Shown: in pieces, positions 17,318 to 25,786 of the stretch
Layout of the letters: each line of letters opens with the position of its first letter
Numbering within the stretch: the first letter of the stretch is position 1
From: F1-60-MAGs104 sp964355975
GTDB lineage: Bacteria > Planctomycetota > Phycisphaerae > Phycisphaerales > SM1A02
Direction: 5' to 3'
DNA: 64,000 nucleotides
Assembly (NCBI GenBank): GCA_964355975.1
Contig: CAYHFW010000009.1
Span: forward strand, 13,649 to 77,648
Position numbers and translations under genes: made by a program
Notes under the pieces: model-generated
Seen by the model: only the letters and a program-made list of their open reading frames with translations
Database searches by the model: none
What the model was told of the DNA's origin: nothing

Positions 17318-18805
17318 CTAGCGCCATCCGCTGAGAATCCAGGCAATATCGCCCCCATCCACTATGCCAGATCCATCAAGATCGGCTGTGGAATGCACTA
17401 ATCCCCACCCGGCGAGGATCACCACGAGGTCTGCCCCGTCGATCGTGCCATCGGCGTTGAGGTCGCCGTGCACGGGCGCAGGTGGGGCGAGCATCACGGC
17501 TGCGAGTGCGTTCAATCGACCCGCTCCGAGGCAGCCCGCATGCGCGGGATCACTTGTCGCGAGCGAGTCGCAACTCATGAGGATCGCATCGGTGATCGCG
17601 TCGACGGCCACTTCGTTGCACGGCCAATCGGGATGCTGCGCGCGCACGAGGGCAGCCGTTGCGGCAACGAGCGGAGAGGCGAGACTCGTGCCCTGTGCGG
17701 CGCCCATGCGCAGTCCAGGAAGTCCGCTGAGAATCGAAGTCGCGGGTGTGGGCACCGCACCGAAAGCAGATGCTCCGGGTGCTGCGAGCGTCACCCAATC
17801 TCCACAATTCGAGAACCCCGCCTTGCGATCGAGATGATCTGTCGCCGCGACCGCGAGCACATGCGTGTGCGCAGCTGGATAGAGGCGTCCGTCGCTTGCG
17901 CAATTTCCTGCGCTCGTCACCACGACGATTCCGCTCGTGCGCGCCTCGGCGAGCGCCGCTTGCACTGCCTCAGATGCGTACGTCGACACCACGCTCATGT
18001 TGATGACTTCAACGCCACGATCGATCGCGTGAAACATTCCGCGAGTGAGTCCCCAGAGCGTGCCGCCGCCATCGCCATCGAGCACGCGCACTGGAAGAAT
18101 GCGTGCGCGCGAAGCGACAGAAGCCGCCAAAACACCGACAAAAGTGCCGTGTCCAACCATTTCGTTGGGGATGCCATCTGCGTCACTATCTGAGCCATCG
18201 AGGCGATCGCTGATGTCGAGCGTCCCAGTGACGAAGTCGAATCCGCCCGAGGCGATGCGTCCAACGAGCCGTGGATGATTCACATCGATGCCGCTGTCGA
18301 GTATGGCGATCGTCACACCCATGCCAGTCGACAACGCTTGCGCCGCGGCCGCGTGTGTCAGTCCGAGCGCGTACTGCGAGTCGATCTCATCAAAGTCTGG
18401 AAGCAAGTCGACAAAGATGCTGCCCGTGCCTCCCTCTGGCACGCGATCGCCGTAACTGATTTCGCCCCACATGGCGATGGCATTTCCAGAAGTCGCGATG
18501 CCTTCAGCCCACGCTTCGCAAGTCGCGAGGGTCCATCCCGATGGCCACTGCACTGCGAAGAGTGTGAGCTCGCGGTTGGGAACTTGATCGGCAAACGTGA
18601 GCACCATCCCAGGGGCAGCGGCAACGAGTGCTTGCGCAGCCGCTGCTGCACTGCTTCCAGGCTGATGGCGGACGATCAAGCGCGCGTAGTCGGCGGGGCT
18701 CTCACTCACGCAGACATCAGCCAAGGCGACTGAGCCGAATGCGCACGAGAGAAATGCCACAGCCACGCTGCAGATTTCAAAGAACTTGGATCGGAAAACT
18801 TGCAT
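17318..18805 (-). CDS. Secreted subtilisin-like serine protease (S8) with dockerin-like tag
   Basis: A 495-residue protein. A signal peptide (1-29, ending ALA) and a short propeptide-like region precede the catalytic domain (about 150-435). The triad is complete: Asp170 in AILDSGID, His219 in GHGTFVG, Ser374 in GTSLASP, with oxyanion Asn301 in SAGNC. The C-terminal 45 residues are the two EF-hand-like loops DLNADGTIDGADL and DLDGSGIVDGGDI. The ATG at 18805 shares its first base with the stop of the CHAT gene (TGATG), so translation is coupled; the upstream open frame is the CHAT gene read in another frame. It should act outside the inner membrane, unlike the cytoplasmic-looking CHAT protein it is coupled to. 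Confidence 0.92.
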   Translation of the reverse strand: MQVFRSKFFEICSVAVAFLSCAFGSVALADVCVSESPADYARLIVRHQPGSSAAAAAQALVAAAPGMVLTFADQVPNRELTLFAVQWPSGWTLATCEAWAEGIATSGNAIAMWGEISYGDRVPEGGTGSIFVDLLPDFDEIDSQYALGLTHAAAAQALSTGMGVTIAILDSGIDVNHPRLVGRIASGGFDFVTGTLDISDRLDGSDSDADGIPNEMVGHGTFVGVLAASVASRARILPVRVLDGDGGGTLWGLTRGMFHAIDRGVEVINMSVVSTYASEAVQAALAEARTSGIVVVTSAGNCASDGRLYPAAHTHVLAVAATDHLDRKAGFSNCGDWVTLAAPGASAFGAVPTPATSILSGLPGLRMGAAQGTSLASPLVAATAALVRAQHPDWPCNEVAVDAITDAILMSCDSLATSDPAHAGCLGAGRLNALAAVMLAPPAPVHGDLNADGTIDGADLVVILAGWGLVHSTADLDGSGIVDGGDIAWILSGWR

Positions 18806-21504
18806 CAAGAAACTCCGCCGTAGAGCACAAAACTCGCCCAGTCTGCCGGGTGTGGATGAGTCGCGCGGATCGACGAAACCGCTCGCGCCCAACCAGACCT
18901 GAGGCTGGCACCATTGCCACTGTGCCACAGAGAGTGCAGTGTGTCCATTTGCTGGATACAAAAATCATCTCGAACTGGCCAGAGCGACGCAAGCACCCCC
19001 TTTGCCCCAGCCGCAAGAAAGGCCGATGCCAGTCCCACGGCATCCGATCCAACCGCCCCAGGGCCTGTTTCACACGCAGAAAGCACGACAATATCGGCGC
19101 AGAGTCGCAAAGAACGAATCTCGCGCCGATTGAGCCAGCGATCGGCCAATCGCAGCCCGCTCGCCTGCGCGCTGGTCGTCGCGCACCACCCGTGGCAGGC
19201 AAAGTGCACGATCGACGCATCGTGGGCGCGGGCGCGCACCGCAGCGGTTGTCGCATCGGCTCCCAGAATTGTCGAGGCGCGATCCCCCCAAACTCGAGCA
19301 ATTGCGCGCGCCTCGTTGACCGCACCAGGAATCGATCCATCATCGAACGCGACCGCGAGCACACGGTGCGCAGGTGAGACCTTCGGCGCCGAGTGATGCG
19401 ATGCGATCGTGAGACTTGGTGCGAGCGAGACTCCCTGTGGGAGATCGCTCATCGAAGGAAGTGCAAGAAATGGAACGCCCGACGCCGCGTATGTCGGAAC
19501 GATCAACGGCGCGAATCCGCCTCTGGGATCGAGCCACGCAGGCGAGAGCACCTCGTCGACGCGTGCGAGCAATCCGTGAAGCGCGGATGATCCTGTGCCG
19601 CGGCATCCAGTGCGAATCGCCTCGCGCATCTGAAAGTGAATCGCACGCGATAGTCGCTCAAGTTCGCAGCGCGTCGTGAGTCGTCGGTGCACGCGTGCGC
19701 CGTTGGGGCCGCACACGACTGCCAAGATTTCACCGTCGTGTTCGCCGAAACGGATGAACGGCGTTCGAGCAGCCAGCTCTCGAACCGCGTCGACGCGGAT
19801 CGAATGAACATCGCGATAGCCCGAGTCCTGCTGTCGCTCCATTCGATTCTCGACATCATCGAGCGCGCTTTCGAGTGCGCGCAGCCGCTGACGCCACGCA
19901 ACTTGGCGCGCGTCAGCACCCTTCGCATCGGCGACCATCGAATAGAGCGCATTGAGTTCTTGCGTGAGTTCACTGCGCTCATGCAGTAGGGGGTCAAGAT
20001 CGCTCGCCGCGTCGGCGTGCGGAAGCGCCATCGCAAAGGTCTCTTCGAGAAGCGCTTGCTGCTCGATTGCCTCGATTTCTGCGGCAATTTCAGCAGGATC
20101 GGTCGACCCCTTGGCGAGCAGCACTGCAAGGTGCGCGCGGTGCGCGCGTGCGGCATCCGGAAACGCAAGTCGAAACTGTTTCGCCGGCATCGTGCCTCGG
20201 ACACGGTCGAGTGAGGTGCACGCTTGCAGCGACCGAGCGCGCGCATCGTCCAATCGACCGAGCGTCGAGAGCGCCATCGCCGCTTGCAAGTCAGCCGCAG
20301 CTTCGACATGCGGCACTCCCGCTGCAACAGCTCGCGCGAGGTCTGCGTGCGCAAGTGTCTCGAGCGGCGCCTTCGCGGCCGCTGCCACCTCGCCCAACAA
20401 CAGTTCGCATCGCGCGCGATCGACTCCCGACATCTGCGTGGCGGCGAGCGCTGCACGAACGAGCGGCCCAGCAAGTTCTGCCTCACCTGCGAGATGAAGT
20501 TCGGCTCGATCGAGGAGCACTCGTGAGACTTCAAGGTGGTCGCCGAGCGCTTCGAACTCTGCCTGCGCTGCAAGAAGCGCAGTGCGCGCATGCGATGGAC
20601 GACCCGCAAGTCCGCAGGCCCGACCGAGTCCCGCTCGTGCGCGCGCCGCTTCGCGTCGGAGCGCGGCGGCATCGAGCTTCGCGACGAGCGATTCGAACTC
20701 ATCGCACGCTGCGTCGACGAGTCCCATCGAAGCGGTTGTTTCAGCACGCTCAGCGCGCAGGCGCAGTTCATGCCCTGGGCTCTCGATGTTTCGCAGTGAC
20801 TCGATCGCGCGATCGAAGCCGATGATTGCGCGGCCAAAAAGACCCATTCTCGCGTCCAAGTCAGCAAGATTTCCATCGGCGATCGCCGTTGTGAGTGCTG
20901 CGCCTGCGGCGCGATTCGCGTCGCGAGAGGCTTCGAATGCGGTGCGCGCATCGGCGAATCGGTAGAGGCGTAGCAACGTCTCGGCGCGATTGTTGGCGAG
21001 TTGCGCGGCGATGAGCGGCTCACCGACGAGCGCCGGCGCGGCACGGTCGAAGCATGCGAGCGCATCGTCGAGCCGGCCTTGTCGATTGCAGACGATGCCG
21101 AGATTGATCTCTGCGCGCGCGACGAGCGCGGCAGCATCCATCGCTGCGAACGAGTCACGCGCAAGCTCGCCTTCGGCCAGCGCCTCATCGAGCCGCCCCG
21201 TCTCGACGAGCGCATGCATCGCGGCGAGACGCGCGCGTCCACACTCTTCGCGCAAGCCAGCGGCGGTTGCATCGTCGATTGCACGTCGCGCGCAACCGAG
21301 CGACTCGTCGTAGTGGCCTGCATACGCCAACGCACGCGCGGCGCTGCGAAGGGCGCGCGCCGCGATCTCATGCGAATTCGCCTGCTTGGCCGCAACCGCA
21401 AGTGCACGCAGGTGGTCGGCGGCGGCGCCCGGATCACGCGAGATTCCAGCCTCCTCACGCGTGAGGGCGGCGACAAGATCAGAGAGTGGTGTGGGATCGG
21501 TCAC
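18805..21504 (-). CDS. TPR-CHAT caspase-like protease
   Basis: An 899-residue protein without signal peptide or membrane helix. Residues about 20-430 are helical repeats of TPR type (for example AEINLGIVCNRQGRLDDALA, ALAYAGHYDESLGCARRAID). A helical linker with acidic and coiled-coil character follows to about 600. The C-terminal CHAT domain (about 620-899) keeps the cysteine-protease dyad: His771 in HFACHG and Cys811 in LSACETG, followed by GLASAFLAAGAKGVLASLWPV. CHAT proteases are caspase/separase relatives; TPR-CHAT proteins are known as regulated proteases in bacterial conflict systems. It overlaps the upstream gene by four bases and the subtilisin by one. The substrate is unknown. Confidence 0.92.
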   Translation of the reverse strand: MTDPTPLSDLVAALTREEAGISRDPGAAADHLRALAVAAKQANSHEIAARALRSAARALAYAGHYDESLGCARRAIDDATAAGLREECGRARLAAMHALVETGRLDEALAEGELARDSFAAMDAAALVARAEINLGIVCNRQGRLDDALACFDRAAPALVGEPLIAAQLANNRAETLLRLYRFADARTAFEASRDANRAAGAALTTAIADGNLADLDARMGLFGRAIIGFDRAIESLRNIESPGHELRLRAERAETTASMGLVDAACDEFESLVAKLDAAALRREAARARAGLGRACGLAGRPSHARTALLAAQAEFEALGDHLEVSRVLLDRAELHLAGEAELAGPLVRAALAATQMSGVDRARCELLLGEVAAAAKAPLETLAHADLARAVAAGVPHVEAAADLQAAMALSTLGRLDDARARSLQACTSLDRVRGTMPAKQFRLAFPDAARAHRAHLAVLLAKGSTDPAEIAAEIEAIEQQALLEETFAMALPHADAASDLDPLLHERSELTQELNALYSMVADAKGADARQVAWRQRLRALESALDDVENRMERQQDSGYRDVHSIRVDAVRELAARTPFIRFGEHDGEILAVVCGPNGARVHRRLTTRCELERLSRAIHFQMREAIRTGCRGTGSSALHGLLARVDEVLSPAWLDPRGGFAPLIVPTYAASGVPFLALPSMSDLPQGVSLAPSLTIASHHSAPKVSPAHRVLAVAFDDGSIPGAVNEARAIARVWGDRASTILGADATTAAVRARAHDASIVHFACHGWCATTSAQASGLRLADRWLNRREIRSLRLCADIVVLSACETGPGAVGSDAVGLASAFLAAGAKGVLASLWPVRDDFCIQQMDTLHSLWHSGNGASLRSGWARAVSSIRATHPHPADWASFVLYGGVS

Positions 21505-22109
21505 ATGAGGTCGAGTCGCTCAACAAGCACGAGCGACCGACCATCAGATCGTAGTCCGACCGAGTACTGCCCTGCGGGTACGACCATCTCGAACATCGAG
21601 AGATCATCGAGTGAAGCAGCGGTCGACGCACCACTGGTCGTGGTCAGGACGACCGAAACCTCGGCTGGCAAGGGTTGTGCACTCGTGACCTCGCCGAGCA
21701 CACGCCATCCGCGCGGTGCGGAGCAGCGTTCGCACTCGATGAGCACGCGTGTTTCGCCGATCGTGCGCTCGATTCGCAGTCGGTCTGCATTGGTCGTGCC
21801 TCTCACACCGACGAGGTCGGGTTGCGGATCGAGCGATGGGATGCTGAGATGGCCGATGAAGTTCGTCAGGCGTTCGAGCCAGGCCGCGCCCGAGGGGCGA
21901 GCGCTCGGCGGGGCGACCTGCGTACGCAGCGCGCGAGCTCGGTCGAGAACGGATTCGGGCGGGACGGCGCTCGCGAGCGACTGCAGTTCGCGCGTGATCG
22001 ATGCGATCAATCTCGGTTCGTTTCCCGCAGCGGCAAGCAGCGACTCAAGCCGTGCGAGTTCTGCTTCGCGCGGCGTTGGAGAGTCAGAGGATTGTTGTTG
22101 ATCCATCAT
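21501..22109 (-). CDS. Unknown 202-residue protein between sigma factor and CHAT protease
   Basis: I do not recognise a family. The first 75 residues are helical and Glu/Arg/Leu-rich (EAELARLESLLAAAGNEPRL). The middle has a short amphipathic stretch WLERLTNFIGHL. The last 100 look like a beta-sandwich (LRIERTIGETRVLIECERC, MFEMVVPAGQYSVGL). No transmembrane helix or HxxxCxxC zinc motif is seen, so it is not an obvious anti-sigma factor, although it holds the place of one directly after an ECF sigma gene. It overlaps the CHAT gene by four bases, which argues for a shared function, for example sensor, adaptor or CHAT substrate. Confidence 0.75.
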   Translation of the reverse strand: MMDQQQSSDSPTPREAELARLESLLAAAGNEPRLIASITRELQSLASAVPPESVLDRARALRTQVAPPSARPSGAAWLERLTNFIGHLSIPSLDPQPDLVGVRGTTNADRLRIERTIGETRVLIECERCSAPRGWRVLGEVTSAQPLPAEVSVVLTTTSGASTAASLDDLSMFEMVVPAGQYSVGLRSDGRSLVLVERLDLM

Positions 22110-22142
22110 GGGGTGCCCTCAGAGAGTGCGTGTTCAATCGAT

Positions 22143-22736
22143 TCAGATACGAGATCCTCGAGTTCCCCCGAATCCCTTGCGGGCAAGGAGTTGTGCAAGG
22201 CGGTCGAGGCAGCGTTGGCGTGTGGGGCCAAGGCTTCCGCGCGGGAGTCCAAGTTGTTCAGCGAGCGCGTCGTAGGAACCCTGAGCGTTGTTGCCAAAGA
22301 GCACCAACAGCAGTTCGCGGCAGCGATCGGTCAATTCGGCGAGTGCCCCGCGCACAATGAGTCGTGTTTCAAGCGCCTCCTCGAGATTGGCGTCTTCTGT
22401 TGTGACTTCTACGGTGGGCTCGATGCCGACCGCAGCACGGCGCTCGCGCATGCGGATGCGCAGGGCAATTCGGCGCGCCGTCGTCGCAAGCCACGCGTCG
22501 AAACGGTGGGGTTCTTTGATGCGCGAGATCGCTGCAGCTGCTGCGGCGAAGGTCTCTTGAAGAGCGTCTTCGCATGAGTGGTCGGCGAGCCCTGTATCGC
22601 GGGCGACGCTCCAGACGAGCCGCCCGTACCTCGTGACGATGCCATCCCACGCAGCAGAGTCGCCGCGCGCGCACCGCAGAACGAGCTCGAGCTCGTCCTC
22701 GGTCATCGTTGTCCTCGTCGTTGGCTGATCCCGCAT
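22143..22736 (-). CDS. ECF-type RNA polymerase sigma factor
   Basis: A 197-residue protein. Region 2 spans about 15-90 (ARGDSAAWDGIVTRYGRLVW, then DALQETFAAAAAAI and FDAWLATTARRIAL), and region 4 about 125-185 (LAELTDRCRELLLVLF ... SYDALAEQLGLPRGSLGPTRQRCLDRL, the helix-turn-helix). The linker between them holds the acidic stretch VTTEDANLEEALE. An alternative start is the Met at residue 11. It is first in a four-gene operon that continues 33 bp downstream, so it probably controls its own transcription and that of the TPR-CHAT and subtilisin genes. It is divergent from the cytochrome gene. Confidence 0.9.
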   Translation of the reverse strand: MRDQPTTRTTMTEDELELVLRCARGDSAAWDGIVTRYGRLVWSVARDTGLADHSCEDALQETFAAAAAAISRIKEPHRFDAWLATTARRIALRIRMRERRAAVGIEPTVEVTTEDANLEEALETRLIVRGALAELTDRCRELLLVLFGNNAQGSYDALAEQLGLPRGSLGPTRQRCLDRLAQLLARKGFGGTRGSRI

Positions 22737-22932
22737 CGGTTGCGATGGAAGCAGAGTTCTGTGCGAGAGTCAACCACCGCAGATCGTGCACAGTGCGGCC
22801 GTTGAGATACAGGTTTCTTGCGAAACTCCGCGCACACTTATGGCCCCACAGAGAAGTCCTCTCACGGGCGAACGAGCCGACGCGGACAATATTCCGTGCC
22901 GTAGTTAGAGCGCGTCCGACTAGCCTCTCAGA

Positions 22933-25752
22933 ATGCATACACGTCGCATGCTCGTCATTGGCGGATGTGTGGCCCTCGCTGCGGGCGTTGCGCTGATCGC
23001 TCCCGCTCCAGTGACCGCGACTCAGCGAAACTTTCACGACCTCCCGCGCGAAGAACTCCTTGCGATCATCGACCAAGTCGTCAAGGCTGATCGTGCAAAG
23101 GGCAATGACGGAACAGGCAAGCCGCGCGTCGCGCAGCCGTCCGTTGCCACGGCGAGTTTCTGGAACTTAGAAACTCCGCATGTTCATCCGATCGACCTCA
23201 CGCCCGATGGCAGCACGCTGCTCGCTGTGAACACGGCCGATGGTCGCCTCGAACTCTTCGATGCGACTGGAAGTTCGCTCGTTGCGCTCGCCTCGATTCC
23301 TGTTGGCGTTGATCCGGTCTCGGTGCGAGCACGAAGCAATACCGAAGCGTGGGTGTGCAATCACGTCTCAGACTCGATCAGCATCATCGATCTGCCGACG
23401 CGCCGAGTGCGCGCCACGCTCGCAACTGGCGACGAGCCGTGCGATGTTGTTTTCGCTGGCACTCCGCAGCGCGCCTTCGTGAGCGTGAGCCAACTCAATG
23501 AAATCCGCGTGTTCGATCCAGCCAACATCACAACCGCGCCGAGCGTGGTCGCGATCGCGGGAGAAGATCCGCGCGCACTCGCGACCGATGGCACGCGCGT
23601 CTATGCGGCGATCTTTGAGAGCGGCAACAACTCGACTGTGATTCCCGAGAGTGTTGTGAGCAGTGCAGCGAATCCCTATCCCGGCGATGCGAATCCGCCA
23701 CCGAACTCTGGGACCGCTTTCAATCCGCCGCTTGCGGCTGGGCTGCCGACAGCTCCCAAGGCTGCGATGATCGTGCGCCGTCAAGCGAGCGATAGCACGT
23801 GGCGCGACGACAACAACGGCAACTGGACCTCGTCGGTCTCATGGGGGATGCACGACCAAGATGTTGCGATCATCGATGTGTCGACGCTCGCAGTCACCTA
23901 CGCCAAGGGACTCATGAACGCCAACATGGCGATTGGCGTTGGTCCGAGTGGTCGCGTGACGGTCGTCGGAACCGATGCGACGAATCATGTCCGCTTCGAG
24001 CCCCGCCTGCGCGGCACGTTTGTTCGAGTCAAGATGGCGAGCTTTGATCCTGCCGCTCCGACAAACCCAACGATTCTCGACCTCAATCCACACCTGACCT
24101 ACGCGGTCTCATCGATTGCGCAGTCCCAAAGAGATCTCAGCATCGGCGACCCGCGCGCGATTGCGTGGAACGCGGCGCGCACGACTGGTTGGATTGCGGG
24201 GATGGGCTCAAACAATCTGCTCGTCGTGAACGCGCAGGGAGCGCCGGTCACTCGAATTGCGGTGGGGCAGGGGCCAACCGGCATCGCGTTGGACGAATCG
24301 CGCAGTCGGTTGTTTGTGATGAACAAGTTCGATGGATCGATCAGCGTGGTCAACACCACGACCGCGTCGGAGATCTCTCGCACACTCTTTCACGACGCAA
24401 CGCCGCTTGCGATCAAGGCAGGGCGGCCGATGCTCTACGACACACACGCGACGAGCGGTCTCGGTCAAGCATCGTGCGCAAGTTGTCACATCGATGGACG
24501 ACTCGACTTTCTTTCGTGGGATCTGGGCGATCCATCAGGCAGTGTGAAGATCTTCAATCAAGTCTGCAACTTCGGACTCGCCGGCGGATGTAGCAATTGG
24601 CATCCGATGAAGGGTCCGATGACGACGCAGACGCTCGTGGGGATCATCGGCGCAGAGCCGCTGCACTGGCGCGGCGACCGCGAGGGACTGCCGCAATTCA
24701 ATCCAGCATTTCTTGGCCTTCTCGGCGATGACGCGCTGCTCACCGATGCGCAGATGCAGCAGTTCGGGGCGATGGTTGCATCGCTGCACTTTCCGCCGAA
24801 CCCAAATCGAAACATCGACAACTCTCTCAAGACGTCGCTGCCCTCGGGCGGCAATCCTGTCGCGGGGCAGCAGATTTATCTGAACACAAATGTCGACGGC
24901 GCGGCCACAAACTGCAACGTCTGTCACACGCTTCCGACTGGAGGTCTGAGCGTCATCATCAGCGCAGCACTCTTGCAAGAGCCCCAGTCGATGAAGGTTC
25001 CACAGTTACAGAACATGCATGAGAAGACGGGATTCCTCAAGAGCAGCACGAACAACAATCGTGGCATCGCATTCACCCACGATGGCGCGACCGACACTCT
25101 GGTCACCTTTCTGTCACTTCCTGTATTCAGTTTCGCCAACGGAGCGACGGGTACTCAGCAACGCAAAGATCTCGAAGCGTTCATGTTCAGTCTTTCGACA
25201 GACACGCACGCTGGAGTTGGCGCACAGTCAACGCTCGTCTCGGTCGCATCGGCGTCCGCAGCGCAGATCGCACTTCTCGATCAGTACGCATCGCTCGCCA
25301 ACTCGGGCGCGGTTGAGCTCGTTGCCAAAGGGACGATCAACACGCTCGCGCGCGGCTGGCACTCTCTAGGGTCGGGGCAGTGGCAGTCTGACAGAATCGA
25401 TGAGACGCTGACCACATCCGCGCTGCGTGCGTTGGCAGCAGTCGGCAGCGAGATCACATTCACACTCGTTCCAGCGGGCACTGGTCATCGCATCGCAATC
25501 GACCGCGACGAAGACACCTTTCTCGATCGAGATGAGGTCGACTCAGGCAGCGATCCTGCCGACGCAAACAGCACACCCAGCAATTGTCCGGCTGATTACA
25601 ACCACGATGGTTCCGTTGATGGATCGGACATGGTCGTGTTGCTCGCAGATTGGGATTGCACCGTTTGCCCGAGCGATCTCACTGGCGATGGCATCGTGAA
25701 CGGAGCCGACCTCTCGGTGATCCTGAGTACATGGGGAGTGTGCGCGCCGTGA
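22933..25752 (+). CDS. YVTN-propeller / cytochrome c exported protein with dockerin-like tag
   Basis: A 939-residue protein with a signal peptide ending near TATQ. Residues about 70-490 form a seven-bladed YVTN-type propeller (LLAVNTADGRLELFD, GVDPVSVRARSNTEAWVCN, ALDESRSRLFVMNKFDGSISVVN). Two haem c sites follow: CASCH near residue 515 and CNVCH near 661, the arrangement of di-haem cytochrome c peroxidase/MauG-like modules fused to surface propellers. The C-terminus has a calcium-rich DRDEDTFLDRDEVDSGSDPADANS stretch and then the dockerin-like tag DYNHDGSVDGSDM / DLTGDGIVNGADL. Peroxidase or electron-transfer activity is inferred. It is divergent from the sigma operon. Confidence 0.85.
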   Translation: MHTRRMLVIGGCVALAAGVALIAPAPVTATQRNFHDLPREELLAIIDQVVKADRAKGNDGTGKPRVAQPSVATASFWNLETPHVHPIDLTPDGSTLLAVNTADGRLELFDATGSSLVALASIPVGVDPVSVRARSNTEAWVCNHVSDSISIIDLPTRRVRATLATGDEPCDVVFAGTPQRAFVSVSQLNEIRVFDPANITTAPSVVAIAGEDPRALATDGTRVYAAIFESGNNSTVIPESVVSSAANPYPGDANPPPNSGTAFNPPLAAGLPTAPKAAMIVRRQASDSTWRDDNNGNWTSSVSWGMHDQDVAIIDVSTLAVTYAKGLMNANMAIGVGPSGRVTVVGTDATNHVRFEPRLRGTFVRVKMASFDPAAPTNPTILDLNPHLTYAVSSIAQSQRDLSIGDPRAIAWNAARTTGWIAGMGSNNLLVVNAQGAPVTRIAVGQGPTGIALDESRSRLFVMNKFDGSISVVNTTTASEISRTLFHDATPLAIKAGRPMLYDTHATSGLGQASCASCHIDGRLDFLSWDLGDPSGSVKIFNQVCNFGLAGGCSNWHPMKGPMTTQTLVGIIGAEPLHWRGDREGLPQFNPAFLGLLGDDALLTDAQMQQFGAMVASLHFPPNPNRNIDNSLKTSLPSGGNPVAGQQIYLNTNVDGAATNCNVCHTLPTGGLSVIISAALLQEPQSMKVPQLQNMHEKTGFLKSSTNNNRGIAFTHDGATDTLVTFLSLPVFSFANGATGTQQRKDLEAFMFSLSTDTHAGVGAQSTLVSVASASAAQIALLDQYASLANSGAVELVAKGTINTLARGWHSLGSGQWQSDRIDETLTTSALRALAAVGSEITFTLVPAGTGHRIAIDRDEDTFLDRDEVDSGSDPADANSTPSNCPADYNHDGSVDGSDMVVLLADWDCTVCPSDLTGDGIVNGADLSVILSTWGVCAP

Positions 25753-25786
25753 CGACCCGCCGCAACAGGTGATTTCACTGCTCGAT

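Noticed and set aside
19503..21476. 657-codon open frame on the minus strand inside the TPR-CHAT gene
   Set aside because: It is the second frame of the CHAT gene: Arg/Ser-rich, no domain, and the overlapping frame has full TPR and CHAT motifs.
18805..21504. TPR-CHAT as part of a type III-E CRISPR (Craspase) locus
   Set aside because: No gRAMP/Cas7-11, Csx30-like partner or repeat array is present anywhere in the window.
21001..22101. 366-codon plus-strand frame opposite the CHAT and unknown genes
   Set aside because: Coding-strand features are on the minus strand; this one is Arg/Ser-rich with no motif.
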